Assembly (NCBI GenBank): GCA_029204225.1
Contig: CM055110.1
Location: forward strand, 2,969,186-3,033,185
Length of the DNA stretch: 64,000 bases
DNA from: Diphasiastrum complanatum
Taxonomy: Eukaryota; Streptophyta; Lycopodiopsida; Lycopodiales; Lycopodiaceae
Direction of reading: 5' to 3'
The notes under the pieces are model-generated. The model saw only the letters and a list, made by a program, of their open reading frames with translations, searched no databases and was not told where the DNA came from. Shown one piece after another: positions 48,700 through 58,367 of the stretch. A program made the translations under genes and the position numbers. The number at the start of each line of letters is the position of its first letter. Within the stretch, counting starts at the first letter, position 1.

Positions 48700-48845
48700 A
48701 CCTAGGTCGAGAGAGGCTTTGGGGGCTCGAGCACCTACCCAAAGCTATTCACACCCAACCTAGGAAGGAGAGAGAGAAAAAGAGAGGAGAGAGAGAAGGC
48801 CTTGGCTAGGACAGGCTTTGCGGGCTCGAGCACCTACACAAAGCT
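48698..48845. repeat. GA-tract flanking module, duplicated in tandem
   Basis: GGGCTCGAGCACCTAC occurs twice (about 48721 and 48820), with the CCTAGGAAGGAG module between. It cuts the family C gag on its right. Confidence 0.75.
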
Positions 48846-49700
48846 CTCTTTGCCCATTTTTGAGCTCAGGCTCCTCGACATAGGATGAACTGTTGTTGTC
48901 CTCTTGTCTGTTCTGTGCTGATTTGTTTCTCGGGTTCAACCGACAATCTATGGCTGCATGACCCTTCTTATGGTAGTGAATACATTCAATTTTTTGGATT
49001 GAGCTAGCATGTATCAGCTGTGTGCCCATCTCTTCTTCATCTCACACAAGTCTTTATTTTCCCACCTTGCTGTTTCGACCTCCCTTTGTTCTTCCACTTG
49101 CCTTTGCTAGTCCCCTCTGCTTGTTGATCATGATCCTGCCTTTGATTCGACTCTCTCTTAGGCTTGAATTCTTTTTTGTATTTTTCTTTGTTGTTGTAGA
49201 GGGCTTGGTCAGAACCATCCTTGTGATGAAGGTGTTCTCTAGCCTCGACTTCCTCTCAAATCTCAACAATTGCCTTTTCGAGGGTCATTGTAGGATCTTT
49301 CACGAATAGGATTTTGGTTGTCTGGAAAGATCTGGATAAGGCACTCAATAGGTAAGTGAGCTACTTCTCAGCTGACACTGTATTTTTTGTTTCAGAATTG
49401 TGTAGTGACAAAAATAGATCCTTCATCTTCCATACAAAAGAAGTGAGATCTTTGTCGTCCCACACTAGATTCGTCAGCTGATCTTCCAACATCATTATTT
49501 GACTTCTTGATTTTGTTTGAAATCTTGTGAGCAATGTATCCCACATCTCCTTAGCCTTGGAGAGTGTAGCCAGGTTAAGTGTGAGACTATCTTCGATGGA
49601 TGAAGATGCCTCGTCATTTTTCTCCCTCCACTCGCGTAGCTCTTTGCCTGATGTCGTAGGCATCTCCTTTGTGCCATCCACCTAGGGGAATAAACCTTCA
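48846..49700 (-). pseudogene. Ty1-copia family C gag, inverted copy
   Basis: The minus-strand ORF 49681-49361 (MDGTKEMPTTSGKELREWRE, LATLSKAKEMWDTLLTRFQT, MMLEDQLTNLVWDDK) is the counterpart of 26.98-27.4 kb and reads through the position that is a stop there. The rest continues in other frames to a zinc knuckle with one Cys changed (CIHYHKKGHAAIDC) near 48965-48990. Truncated at the GA module. Confidence 0.85.
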
Positions 49701-49902
49701 CCCTTGAGTATCAAAGATGTCTTAACTTTCCAGGCCAGAAAGTTTGATCCTGAAGAATCTAGAATTGTACAGATCTTGCTCTGTATGTTGTTAATTGAAG
49801 GCATTGCTTCTGAAGTGTGTTCTCTTGTTGATGGTTGTTTGTTTGAATGTTTGGCCTCCTAGATCTAATAGCTTTTTGGCTACGTCAGACTATGACAAGG
49901 TA

Positions 49903-49915
49903 GGCTCTGATACCA
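49903..49915 (-). promoter_or_regulatory. primer-binding site (tRNA-iMet type)
   Basis: The minus strand reads TGGTATCAGAGCC exactly, next to an LTR ending CATCAA. Confidence 0.85.
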
Positions 49916-49916
49916 T

Positions 49917-50451
49917 TGATGCGAAAAATGCGAGACGCGTGCAATGCGGATGTGAAACAATTCGGATGAATTTCAGATATGATTGCTGGTCACTACCAGC
50001 TGTATCATTTCTACAGTCCTCCAAAATGTAGACAGGCACTGCTGATCTACGTTTTAGATTGAGACAGCATTCAACAAAGTTCAACCAGTGTGTGGAATTG
50101 ATAAAATGAATGAATGAGATACACAAACGATGGCGAACAACAATTCATTCAAGATCAGACAAGATAAGAGTGATATGTGCGTAATGGCTGCAATATCATC
50201 TATTGATCTTCTCGTTTTTTGTGCGCTGTATGACAGACCCACACAGCACATTGGCGTGAGAGAAGCGACGTTCTCCCACGAGTAATGTCTCGGATACTAG
50301 CGGACTTCTTGGATCTCTATGGATCCTGCTTACAAAACTTGTCTCACTCGTAGTCAGACTTCTATTCTGTATTTTGTCTATCTATATTGCTTACTAGCAT
50401 TAGACTTAGTTATATCATGCATCAACTAGAATGTATATAGTCGCATCATGT
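49917..50451 (-). mobile_element. copia family C 5' LTR, inverted, cut by the miniature element
   Basis: Matches 26200-26799 in reverse complement (GCTAGTAAGCAAT, CTCACGCCAA, GTCCGCTAGTA). Similarity stops where the TRIM-like element begins, and I do not find the rest of this LTR on the far side. Confidence 0.7.
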
Positions 50452-50481
50452 TGTTAGGAATTCATAAATCATAATATGGAT

Positions 50482-50553
50482 GGATAGACTAGGATTTGAA
50501 CCCAGGACCTCCCTCATACTGGATGGGATGCTCTACCATTGAGCTATCTGCCC
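50482..50553 (-). other. tRNA-like sequence in the 3' LTR of the miniature element
   Basis: 72 nt on the minus strand. Acceptor GGGCAGA pairs with TCTATCC at 6 of 7 positions. The D arm is perfect (GCTC-loop-GAGC) within an A box TAGCTCAATGG. The T arm is CTGGG-TTCAAAT-CCTAG, within a B box GGTTCAAATCC. The anticodon arm is atypical: four pairs (TCCC/GGGA) and a long loop. No amino-acid identity assigned. Confidence 0.75.
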
Positions 50554-50595
50554 TGTTTGATAGCTCTCTCTAGAGTGTGGATTGATATTCCAACA

Positions 50596-50606
50596 CCCCC
50601 CCTCAA
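50596..50606 (-). promoter_or_regulatory. polypurine tract of the miniature element
   Basis: The minus strand reads TTGAGGGGGGG, directly before the 3' LTR. Confidence 0.8.
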
Positions 50607-50699
50607 GCCACACTTGGTTGGGGTCCTAGCTGTCACCTGCCCCACAACTTGGGCCACCTAACCATGGCTTTGACACCATGAACTGCTAGGTCCAACTTG

Positions 50700-50711
50700 G
50701 CTCTGATACCA
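50700..50711 (-). promoter_or_regulatory. primer-binding site of the miniature element
   Basis: The minus strand reads TGGTATCAGAGC with no gap after the 5' LTR, a full 12-nt match to the tRNA-iMet-type site. Confidence 0.88.
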
Positions 50712-50741
50712 TGTTAGAAATCTATAAATCATAATATGGAT

Positions 50742-50813
50742 GGATGGACTAGGATTCGAACCCAGGACCTCCCTCATACCAGATAGGATGTTCTACCACT
50801 GAGCTATCCGCCC
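50742..50813 (-). other. tRNA-like sequence in the 5' LTR of the miniature element
   Basis: 72 nt, same geometry as the other copy. Acceptor GGGCGGA/TCCATCC pairs 6 of 7, A box is TAGCTCAGTGG, and B box GGTTCGAATCC is a perfect consensus. The D stem has one mismatch (GAAC). As an internal Pol III promoter its boxes are closer to consensus than those of the other copy. Confidence 0.75.
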
Positions 50814-50855
50814 TGTTTGATAGTTCTCTCTAGAGTGTGGATTGATATTCTAACA

Positions 50856-51035
50856 CTCAAGACATTCATGATAGCATATCAATAGAAAGCTAGAAACAAT
50901 GAGATCACAATGGAATTGCATTAGCAATGAAATAAAGAGTACAAGATATAAACATGAGCATTGATTCATGTGGATAGGGCACATGAGACCTAGCAATGGA
51001 TATCCCTATGGCTTGCATTCACAAGGAAGCTAGAA
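50856..51035. other. no gene recognised
   Basis: Short unassigned spacer between the miniature element and a family A leader fragment. It does not resemble the missing part of the family C LTR. Confidence 0.5.
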
Positions 51036-51425
51036 GCTCAAAATGGTTTAAGGCACTTTGACAAGTTTGAATCATGCTTTTGGCACGTGTGAAATGCTTC
51101 AAAGGAAAACACTATTGATACTCAGAAGGCTCAAAAGGTGTTCAATTACTTCAAACTTAGTCTTGATCTTTAGTTTCTTGTGCTATAGGATGCTCAAAAC
51201 AATGGACTCAAAGCAAGGTTGAATCAAATAAAAAAGTGGTCACTCGGATTTTGGACCTCTCCCTACCCTCTTCAAGAGCTTATAACTCTTGATAGACACA
51301 TCAGACTGATTTGGTTTCAATTTCTATGGAAAGTACACTTCATACCTTTCCATCAAGCTATAAGACCACTATCTTTGGAACAACAAGCAAGGAAATAGAA
51401 GGGACTAAAGATCTCTGATTTTCAC
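51036..51425 (-). mobile_element. copia family A leader fragment, inverted
   Basis: Matches the leader at about 8430-8810 in reverse complement and 18540-18920 directly. It stops inside the leader at a junction with plus-strand integrase. Confidence 0.75.
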
Positions 51426-52080
51426 AAAAGCCATGGTTTATGATATTTTTCTTACTTTTAAAGCTTAAGCAGAGAAGCAGTTTCCTTTCAAGATAAAAGC
51501 TTTAAGAAGTGATAGTGGAGGGAAATACACTTCCAATAAGTTTAAAGACTTTTGTGAGAGAGAGGGTATTCAAAGAGAGTTCTCTTGTTCATATACTCCT
51601 CAATAAAATGGAGTTGCTGAGAGAAAAAATAGAACTTTGTGTGAATGTGCAAAAGCCATTAGGCTGGAAGCTTCTCTACCTAAAGAATTTTGGGGAGAGG
51701 CAGTTGCATTTGCAAACTATCTTTGTAATAGGCTTCCAAATCTTGCAATAGGAGGAAAGACACCATTTGAGATGTTGTATAAGAAAAAGCCTAAGGTAGA
51801 TCATCTTAGGATTTTTGGCTGTGTATGCTTTGTGCATGTACCTATAGAAACTAGGAAGAAGGAAGATCCTAGTGCAGTAAAAGGAATTTTTGTAGGTTAT
51901 GCATCTACTAAAAAAACATACAAGATTTATTTGCCCTCTACTGACAAAAATGTTGTTAGTAGAGATGTGGTCTTCCATGAAGATCAGAAATTTAACTTGG
52001 ATGATGTTCAGATCAAAGAGACTCATGCAAGATCAATCATCAATCTTGATGCTGTTGTTCACGGATTTCTTGAATCTGTG
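51426..52080 (+). pseudogene. Ty1-copia family A-like integrase fragment
   Basis: Plus strand: LRSDSGGKYTSNKF, IQREFSCSYTPQ followed by a stop (TAA at 51604), NGVAERKNRTLCECAKAI and the C-terminal domain PKVDHLRIFGCVCFVHVP, VKGIFVGYAST, then VVSRDVVFHEDQKFNLDD. The second catalytic Asp and the Glu are present; the first Asp lies in the missing upstream part. The C-terminal half is better preserved than in the 11-kb copy. Confidence 0.88.
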
Positions 52081-52614
52081 AACATGATTTTCTGCTTCTT
52101 CTTATACTTCTATAGTTACGGTTCTTTATGGTACTTCTTCTTATTAGAACAGTTACAAGCAGAAGCGTTACTCAATTTTCAGCATTTATTTCCCAGCCTA
52201 TCAATGGGAGGCATGGTTTCGATACTCAGCTACATGCATAACCAGCCATGTAACCATCTATATCTCAAGAAGATCAACGTTTTAGAACAAGGAGCAATCT
52301 TACCATTATCTACTGAATCAGAAACAATCAAAGAACAAGATTAACTACTGGAACAAGAAACAAGATTCAAGAAACAATAAACAAGATTCAAAAAACAAGA
52401 AACAAGATTCCTGGCAGCATTTTAATAATCTAAGAATCAAGAAACACTCATTACTTGATGCTTAGATTACTCTAGAACAATCAAGAACTGGGTTGCAAGG
52501 GAGTATGCAAGATCTATACCACAACCCAGTCTATCTAGTTTACTTGAATGTTGATTACTACCTTATTCCACAAACAAGAACCGAATCCTAATCCACAACT
52601 ACATACCAGCCCTC
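52081..52614. other. no gene recognised; short AACAAGATTCAAG repeats
   Basis: The integrase frame runs on to 52344 without recognisable domains. From about 52350 to 52410 there are short repeats of AACAAGAAACAAGATTCAAG-type words. Otherwise nothing identified. Confidence 0.45.
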
Positions 52615-54408
52615 TTGAGCACTTTTTGTGAATCCTGCTCGTCTCGTTGTCGTACCGTCTGCTTTCGCTCGCTCATCTTCCGGCCCAGGGCTTCAAAAAC
52701 TTGGAAGTGGAGCTTACTTCCGAAATTGAAGGGCCCCAGATATTCTCTTATCTTTTCTACGAAGCCCATTTCATGGTATTCTTATGACTGGACGGCAACA
52801 TTTGGGTTGATTTTGATGGGCTCCAGGCCTCGATCCCAATAACAATCTTGTTGCATCAGGAAGGCCATGGATCTACAATACTCGGCACTTTCCTACATGC
52901 AAAGATCGACACTTGATTTGTATTTATGTTCGATGCAGTCTCAGATCATTTGGGGAGGTTCTCTCTGAAATTTTCCGAATGACTGGCCAGTTTACTAACT
53001 CCACTCGGGGCTTTTCCACCGGCCATAGGTTTCTATGTTTGAGTGGCATGTAGAACGGATCCACTCGTTTCCATGCCGGTGCTTTCAAATACTCTTGAAG
53101 CCGCCTGCTATCCTTCAAGACTTTATTCCGCCATTATGGCTGCGGTTGTAATGCGGCAATGATCTTGGCCCTGGTGGAGTATTGGCTTTGATCAATGTCT
53201 TCTTTGCCTCCCCTCATGTTGGGAGGGTATTTCCTCTCAAGTTTCTCTAACTCCCTTGTGTCAGCCAGTTTGCCTTTGGGCCTAGTAGGAGAAGTTGTCC
53301 TACGTAGCTGGGATGGCCTTGCCAGATAATCATCTAGGGCCTTGGTGCCCATATCTTTCTCTTAAGCTCGCTTGCTTGTCGATGGCTCAGCTGCACCCGT
53401 GTCTGGCCTGGGTGAGAACCTTCTCGTTTCTGGTTGATCTGCCAAGAAGTCGTCATCACCTCCAATGTCCGTGTTAGTTTCTGGAAGGTCAAGGATAGAA
53501 TGATCTGGAGAGAGGGGTGTGGGGGTGATAGGTTTAAGAGGAGGTGGAATCAACAAGTTATACGTAGCACCGAGGGAGTGGAGTTGCTGGAGGAACTCGT
53601 CCCGTCGGGCTTTGTAAGTGTCAGCGGGACCTTTTGATGGGCCCATTATTTTGCTAGGAGGTGATGAAGAGAGGGGAGATGGAACAATTGGGTAAGTTGG
53701 AATAATCGTTTCAGAAAAATTAAATGTAGAGTAGGAGGAAGGGTTAAAGGTGGGAGGGGGTCGGAGAAAAGTCATGGAAGCAGCACCGACCCTTTGGCCA
53801 TCTGATCCCGAGCTACCGTCTGAAGGGTGGGTTTGCCCACCTTGATTTCCTGCACCATCATTCCCATCATCATCCCGCGGCTTTGTTGATTGAGCACCTG
53901 CTTGAGCCTTGCATGTCGTGTCCCATAGTTGGTTCACCTTGTCCAAGACTTGCTGCAGGGCCTTCGTAGTGTCTTTCAGCTGCTTCTAGGACTCCAGGAT
54001 GAACTTCTCTTGTTTGGCCACAATGTTTTCAAAATTTTGCTTTTCGCCTTCCCCTTCCTGGATTAGCCTTATATATTTTTCCATCCGGATGGCTGAGGCC
54101 TATGGGGCCTGGAATTGAATGTCCTTGGGCTTGACTAGAGGTGCGACAACTGTCATTGCACTTGATGATCCATCTCAAACTTGGTCGATTTGGACCATCT
54201 GGTGCTTCAGTTGTTGCTGGACCTCTTCTAGAGTGGACTTCTGCCCGGCCATCACGGATTTGGTTTCCACTATTTCTTTCTCTTTCTCTTTGACCAGCCT
54301 TTGATATTGCACAATCTCTTGGTCTTGATGATGGACTCTGCTCTCGAGCATTTGGTGCTGGCTCACCAACCAATGCATGTGGTAGCTCATTTCGGATAGG
54401 CCAATCAT
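52615..54408 (-). pseudogene. unrecognised transposon-like protein (coiled coil + conserved basic domain)
   Basis: One minus-strand frame stays readable from 54408 to 52924 (about 495 codons), interrupted only by stop codons. It begins with a coiled coil (QDQEIVQYQRLVKEKEKEIV). A Pro/Ser/Gly-rich linker (~53870-53370) follows, then a charged domain (KLADTRELEKLERKYPPNM, LQEYLKAPAWKRVDPFYMPL). After a frameshift near 52900 it continues (MAFLMQQDCYWDRGLEP, EYLGPFNFGSKLHFQVFEAL) to about 52615. I do not know the family. Gag-like function is a guess from the coiled coil and surroundings. Confidence 0.5.
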
Positions 54409-55470
54409 CGAGCGCTTGGCTGCTTCAGTGAGCTTTTTAGGGTTAGTGAGGATTGGGTACTGACCTGGAGTGTGGAATGGTGAGGCAAAACCTAAAAATA
54501 AATGCGGTGTTAGAGCTGAAGATGGAGGTGGAGGTGGGGGGAGTGAAGGGATGAAGTTAGTGACTGTTGTGGTGGTGGTAGTTAGTGGAGGGTCTGACTT
54601 CTTCCTGGCTACGTCCCCTTTTTTGGCTCGTCGTCGTTTATTTCCATCAGGTCCTCAGCATCAAACTATTGCGACGTGTCCAGTGTGTGGACTTGTTGGG
54701 CCTGTGGTTGCTGAGCCGCTTCTGTGTCCTGGTGGGGACTGGATATCCTCACTCATTCCCCCCCAAAATTTGTGCCAGTGGTGATGTTGGTGGCGTTGGC
54801 ATAGTAATCAGTGTGAGTGGGGTGGTGGCTTCATCTGATTGACCTGTGGCTTGAGTTACTACCGTATCAGATAGTTGTGTAGATGTAGTTGCTCCATCAC
54901 CCCCGTCGATGACATGTGAGGGTGACGAGTGTTGTTGTGATGCCGTGGATGAGTTGCCTGCATCTGAGGTGGAACCATCTGAAACTGATCACAGCGGTGA
55001 TGTGCTCCCAACTTGAAGCTTCTCTTGCCTCTATTGTTGCCATGTGCGCGACAACTGAGCCTTTGAGGTATCTGCCTGTTGAGCTCTGGAAGTTGCAGCT
55101 GTTTGTGAATCTTGTGGTGGGCTTCTTGGCTTCTGCACCAGAGGGAGGATACTGGTGTTGACTCGTTTAGCTTGTGATTTCAATGGTGAAGTGTTCCTTG
55201 CACACTTGGGCTTCTTGTGTGCAATGGGAATTACTCATGCCTTGTCCGCAAGCTGCAGTTGTTGTTGAAGCTTTGGCCCATTTTGTATTGGTGAAGAGTG
55301 ATATCTGTCATCAGATATCCCAATACTGTGATGGGCTGCTTGTTGTTAATGCACTCATGAAGACAATTTGAAACAAACTATGCCCAGTCATAGAGATTCT
55401 GGGAGTGCAGTCGTGAATCTGCCATCATGTGAAATAGGGACATCTGTACCCTCTGCAACTTTTTCCTTGG
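54409..55470 (-). pseudogene. decayed coding-like region, Thr/Pro/Gln-rich
   Basis: GC-richer than the surroundings. Minus-strand reading gives Thr/Pro-rich and Asn/His/Gln-rich stretches with frame changes, continuous with the coding regions on either side. Opposite-strand ORFs are probably shadows of this bias. Confidence 0.35.
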
Positions 55471-55975
55471 TCATTGTGTGCACTTTGTCAAGTACGCACA
55501 TGCCGCTTGTAATTGGGAGTCATTGATTGCATCAACTTGATACCCGTCCTTGTTTTTCCAGTTTGCCACTGATGGATCAATAAATTTGAAATACGCTGTC
55601 TGCTCAATTTTCTTAAGTGTTCTCGTGACAGCATTGGGTCCTCTTGAGAACCCAAAAGGTTGCAAGTCGGCCGGTGCAAATGATAGGTTGTAAACATAGT
55701 TCCTCACAGGAGGGACTATTAGCTGGCACGACCTTGCAGTAGCATTGACGGTTGGCGTAGATCATGTGCACAAGATAGGGGCTTTGATACCCTGTTAGGA
55801 CAGGCATTTGGAACTCAATTGCTTGAAGGAAAGGTGTTGCCTGTTGGTACCAGTGTTGCATTTCTGTAATGTCCAATGTGGATAAGTGGATGTCGAGCTT
55901 ATTGGTTGCAGGGTCATCAGAGCTGGAGGCAGGGTTGGTAGACACAATGACGAAATTGGAAAAAGAGAGAAACAA
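55471..55975 (-). pseudogene. unrecognised ORF pair, probably the N-terminal part of the same element
   Basis: ORF 55975-55613 (STLDITEMQHWYQQATPFLQ, GYQSPYLVHMIYANRQCYCK) is followed after a frameshift by 55707-55471 (NYVYNLSFAPADLQPFGFSR, KIEQTAYFKFIDPSVANWKN). It looks like a real, structured domain but matches nothing I know. Confidence 0.4.
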
Positions 55976-56016
55976 ATAATCTGGAAAAAGGGTATCGGTG
56001 GAGATAGGAGCGGAGG

Positions 56017-56222
56017 GCGTTGGCTGAGATGGAAGGAAAATGTGTCGGCTGAGATGGAATGAAAATGCGTCGGCTGAGATGAAAGGAAAATGCGTTGGCT
56101 AAGATGGAAGGAAAATGCGTTGGCTGAGATGGAAGGAAAATGCGTCGGCTGAGATGGAGTGGAAAAGGCGTCGGGTGAGATGGAGTGGAAAAGGCGTCGG
56201 TTGAGATGGAAGGAAAGGAATG
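56017..56222. repeat. 25-26-bp minisatellite, eight copies
   Basis: Unit GGCTGAGATGGAAGGAAAATGCGTC. Unit starts fall at 56022, 56047, 56072, 56097, 56122, 56147, 56173 and 56199; the last two are 26 bp. On the minus strand it reads as a His/Phe/Ser-rich repeat. Confidence 0.92.
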
Positions 56223-56407
56223 GACTGTGAGAAACCGAGGATGTGAAAGAGGGTGTGTGAAAGTGGAGGTGTTGTGGATGGAAGGGTATGGAGGATGTGT
56301 GGTAATTGAAGTATGGTGTGAACAATGGGTTGTAGAGGTTCTTTTCGGAAGAGGCTAAGACGGTTGTTTGGAGAGGATGAAAAGTGTGGAAGATTAAAAG
56401 TTGATGC

Positions 56408-57378
56408 TCAATAGTGTAACGGAAGCATTTGGAATGCTTGCGTGACACTACCCCTCAGCATGCGAAATGTGTCAAATGCTTTGTTCTCCACTAGCGATAT
56501 TAGGGTTGGAAACGATTGTTGTACAGTGTAGACCATCGCCAATGCTTCTCTCTCGGTAGTTGTATAGTTTACTTCAGCAGACATGAGTTGCTGACTTAAG
56601 AAACATATGGGAAAGTCTTTGCCATATTCACTCAGTTGTGCAAGAAGACCTCCAACGGCATACTTACTTGCAACAGTATGCACATGGAACTCTTTTGTGT
56701 AATCTGGCGAGTGGAGTATGGGAGCCGTCGTGAGGGCCATTTTCAACTCCTCAAAGGCCTTAATTCATTCTTCGGTCCAGCGAGGATCTACCATAACTAA
56801 ATAAACGAGACGTGCCTTGCCAGCATAGTCGATTATAAAGATGCGATAATAGTTAGTATGACCGAGGAAGACATATGCTTCCTTCACTGTTGCAAATAGG
56901 GGCATGTCCACGATAACCTTGATTTTTGACGGGTCGATAGAAATACCGTCCTTTGATATTATATGCTCGAGTACAACCCCATGGGTGACCCATATTTGGC
57001 ATTTATCAGGGTTTAGTGAGATGCCGAACCTACGACAACGAACGAAGATGTTCTCCAAGACGTCTAGGTGCGTAGCACTAAAAGAACGTACACCTAGATC
57101 GTCGAGATAAATCTCCAAGACCCGATGTAACAGATCTTGAAAGGCCAGTTGCATGACCCATTGGAATGTTGAGGGGGCGTTACATAAGCCAAAAGGCATA
57201 ACGTTATAAGCGTAAACCCCGTTCTCTGTGGCAAAGTTGTTTTATGCTTATTTTCAAGGGCTATTTGAACAAGAAAATAACCGCTGAATCCATCCAAGAA
57301 GCTGAAAGCTTCAGCTCCCGCCATTTCCTCTAAGATTTGGGTCGTTTTCACTTGGGTCAAATTCTTTAATATTGTCAT
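56408..57378 (-). pseudogene. Ty3-gypsy reverse transcriptase / RNase H
   Basis: Minus strand: FSFLDGFSGYFLVQIALENK (first catalytic Asp), a frameshift near 57240, then MPFGLCNAPSTFQ and the active-site EIYLDD near 57095. The RT connection follows (CQIWVTHGVVLEH, FLGHTNYYR). RNase H (KEFHVHTVASKYAVGGLLAQ, ICFLSQQLMSAEVNYTTTER) runs to 56408, with the first RNase H Asp apparently changed to His. No integrase follows. Confidence 0.9.
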
Positions 57379-58367
57379 ATTTTATGCCAGTTTCTTCAAG
57401 AAACTTGACTATATCCTTGATCTTCTCATCTCATGAAGAGGAGGGAGGTGAAGTCTGCATGGAGCTTGAGGAATCCACTTCATTTGGGATCAAAATAATC
57501 AAATATAATATAAATGCAGATTGATATTCAACTAATCTACACTTCTTGGTAGTGACCAGAAAACTTAAATTTCTCATTGAGTTTTGTATATAATCGATCC
57601 AATCTATTTTTCAGATGAATATCAACATGCTTGACAATATCAAAGTAATGCAAAAAAGCCATGTTCTCAAATGTTTGCAAAGGCAATGTAACAAAACTTT
57701 TGAATATCTTGTAAGGCTCAAAGAACACGTGTCTATTATGATGAGTTGTAGCAAAAACATGAAGAAAAGGATGAAACAACGATATGAAGTATTCCCTAGC
57801 TTCGATAATACCAAAATCGTCGAGAAATGAAAAGAACACGATCTCCGGATCAGATCTACATGAACCTAAAGACATTGTGTTAAAGTAATATTAACAAAAA
57901 AAAAACAACAGATTACTATATGTATCGAATATGTGCGCAGTCTTCAATAGCAATATTAAGGTTATAAAAAACTGCACAAAAGAACAATATGTATGACCTA
58001 AACAACGGTAGAAGGAAAAAAAAATTACTAAAAATGTTATGTGGGCGTTGAAATTTATACACTTTCGGAATTGAACACGTGTCACCATAAATAAATGCAT
58101 CGTCAAATATTAGAATATTTGGTCCACTTTATAGCTATGCAAAAAAAGAATATTTATTTGAAACGAATATTCCATGAAGAATATTCCTAAGAATATTTCA
58201 AAAACCCAATATCGAACTTGTGCGTAGAACTTGCAATTCGTAATCTCTCCACGTCACTATACGCACATATGCGATATTGCCCAAATACCTTGTAGTGAGC
58301 TACACAGGGCCAAAAAGTTATAGTTGAACTTTGGTATGCATCTATTTAGCATATTTTTGAGTTGTTT
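57379..58367. other. AT-rich spacer, no gene recognised
   Basis: A 112-codon minus-strand ORF (57875-57537; FEPYKIFKSFVTLPLQTFEN) is open but has no family I recognise, and opposite-strand ORFs overlap it. The rest is AT-rich. Confidence 0.4.

Larger units (their letters stand above)
50452..50855 (-). mobile_element. TRIM-like miniature LTR element with tRNA-like LTRs
   Basis: 404 bp: two 144-bp direct repeats (50452-50595 and 50712-50855) around a 116-bp internal region. On the minus strand each repeat starts TGTT(A/G)GAATATC and ends CTAACA-type. The internal region starts with TGGTATCAGAGCCAAG and ends CTTGAGGGGGGG, a primer site and polypurine tract in correct order. There is no ORF. The repeats differ at 13 positions, all transitions. 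TRIMs are non-autonomous LTR elements of this build. Two tRNA-type SINEs would not explain the primer site, purine tract and TG...CA ends. No target duplication is visible (CATGT versus CTCAA). Confidence 0.88.

Noticed and set aside
50452-50595. tRNA-derived SINE pair
   Set aside because: TG...CA ends, primer site, polypurine tract and equal 144-bp length of both repeats fit an LTR element; no A-rich tails or separate target duplications.
50452-50860. Two functional tRNA genes
   Set aside because: The cloverleafs have an atypical anticodon arm and mismatches, and both lie inside matching terminal repeats of one element; tRNA-like sequence is the safer call.
54470-55371. Plus-strand Gly/Val-rich ORFs at 54.5-55.4 kb
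   Set aside because: They mirror the Thr/Pro-rich minus-strand coding bias; frames break often.
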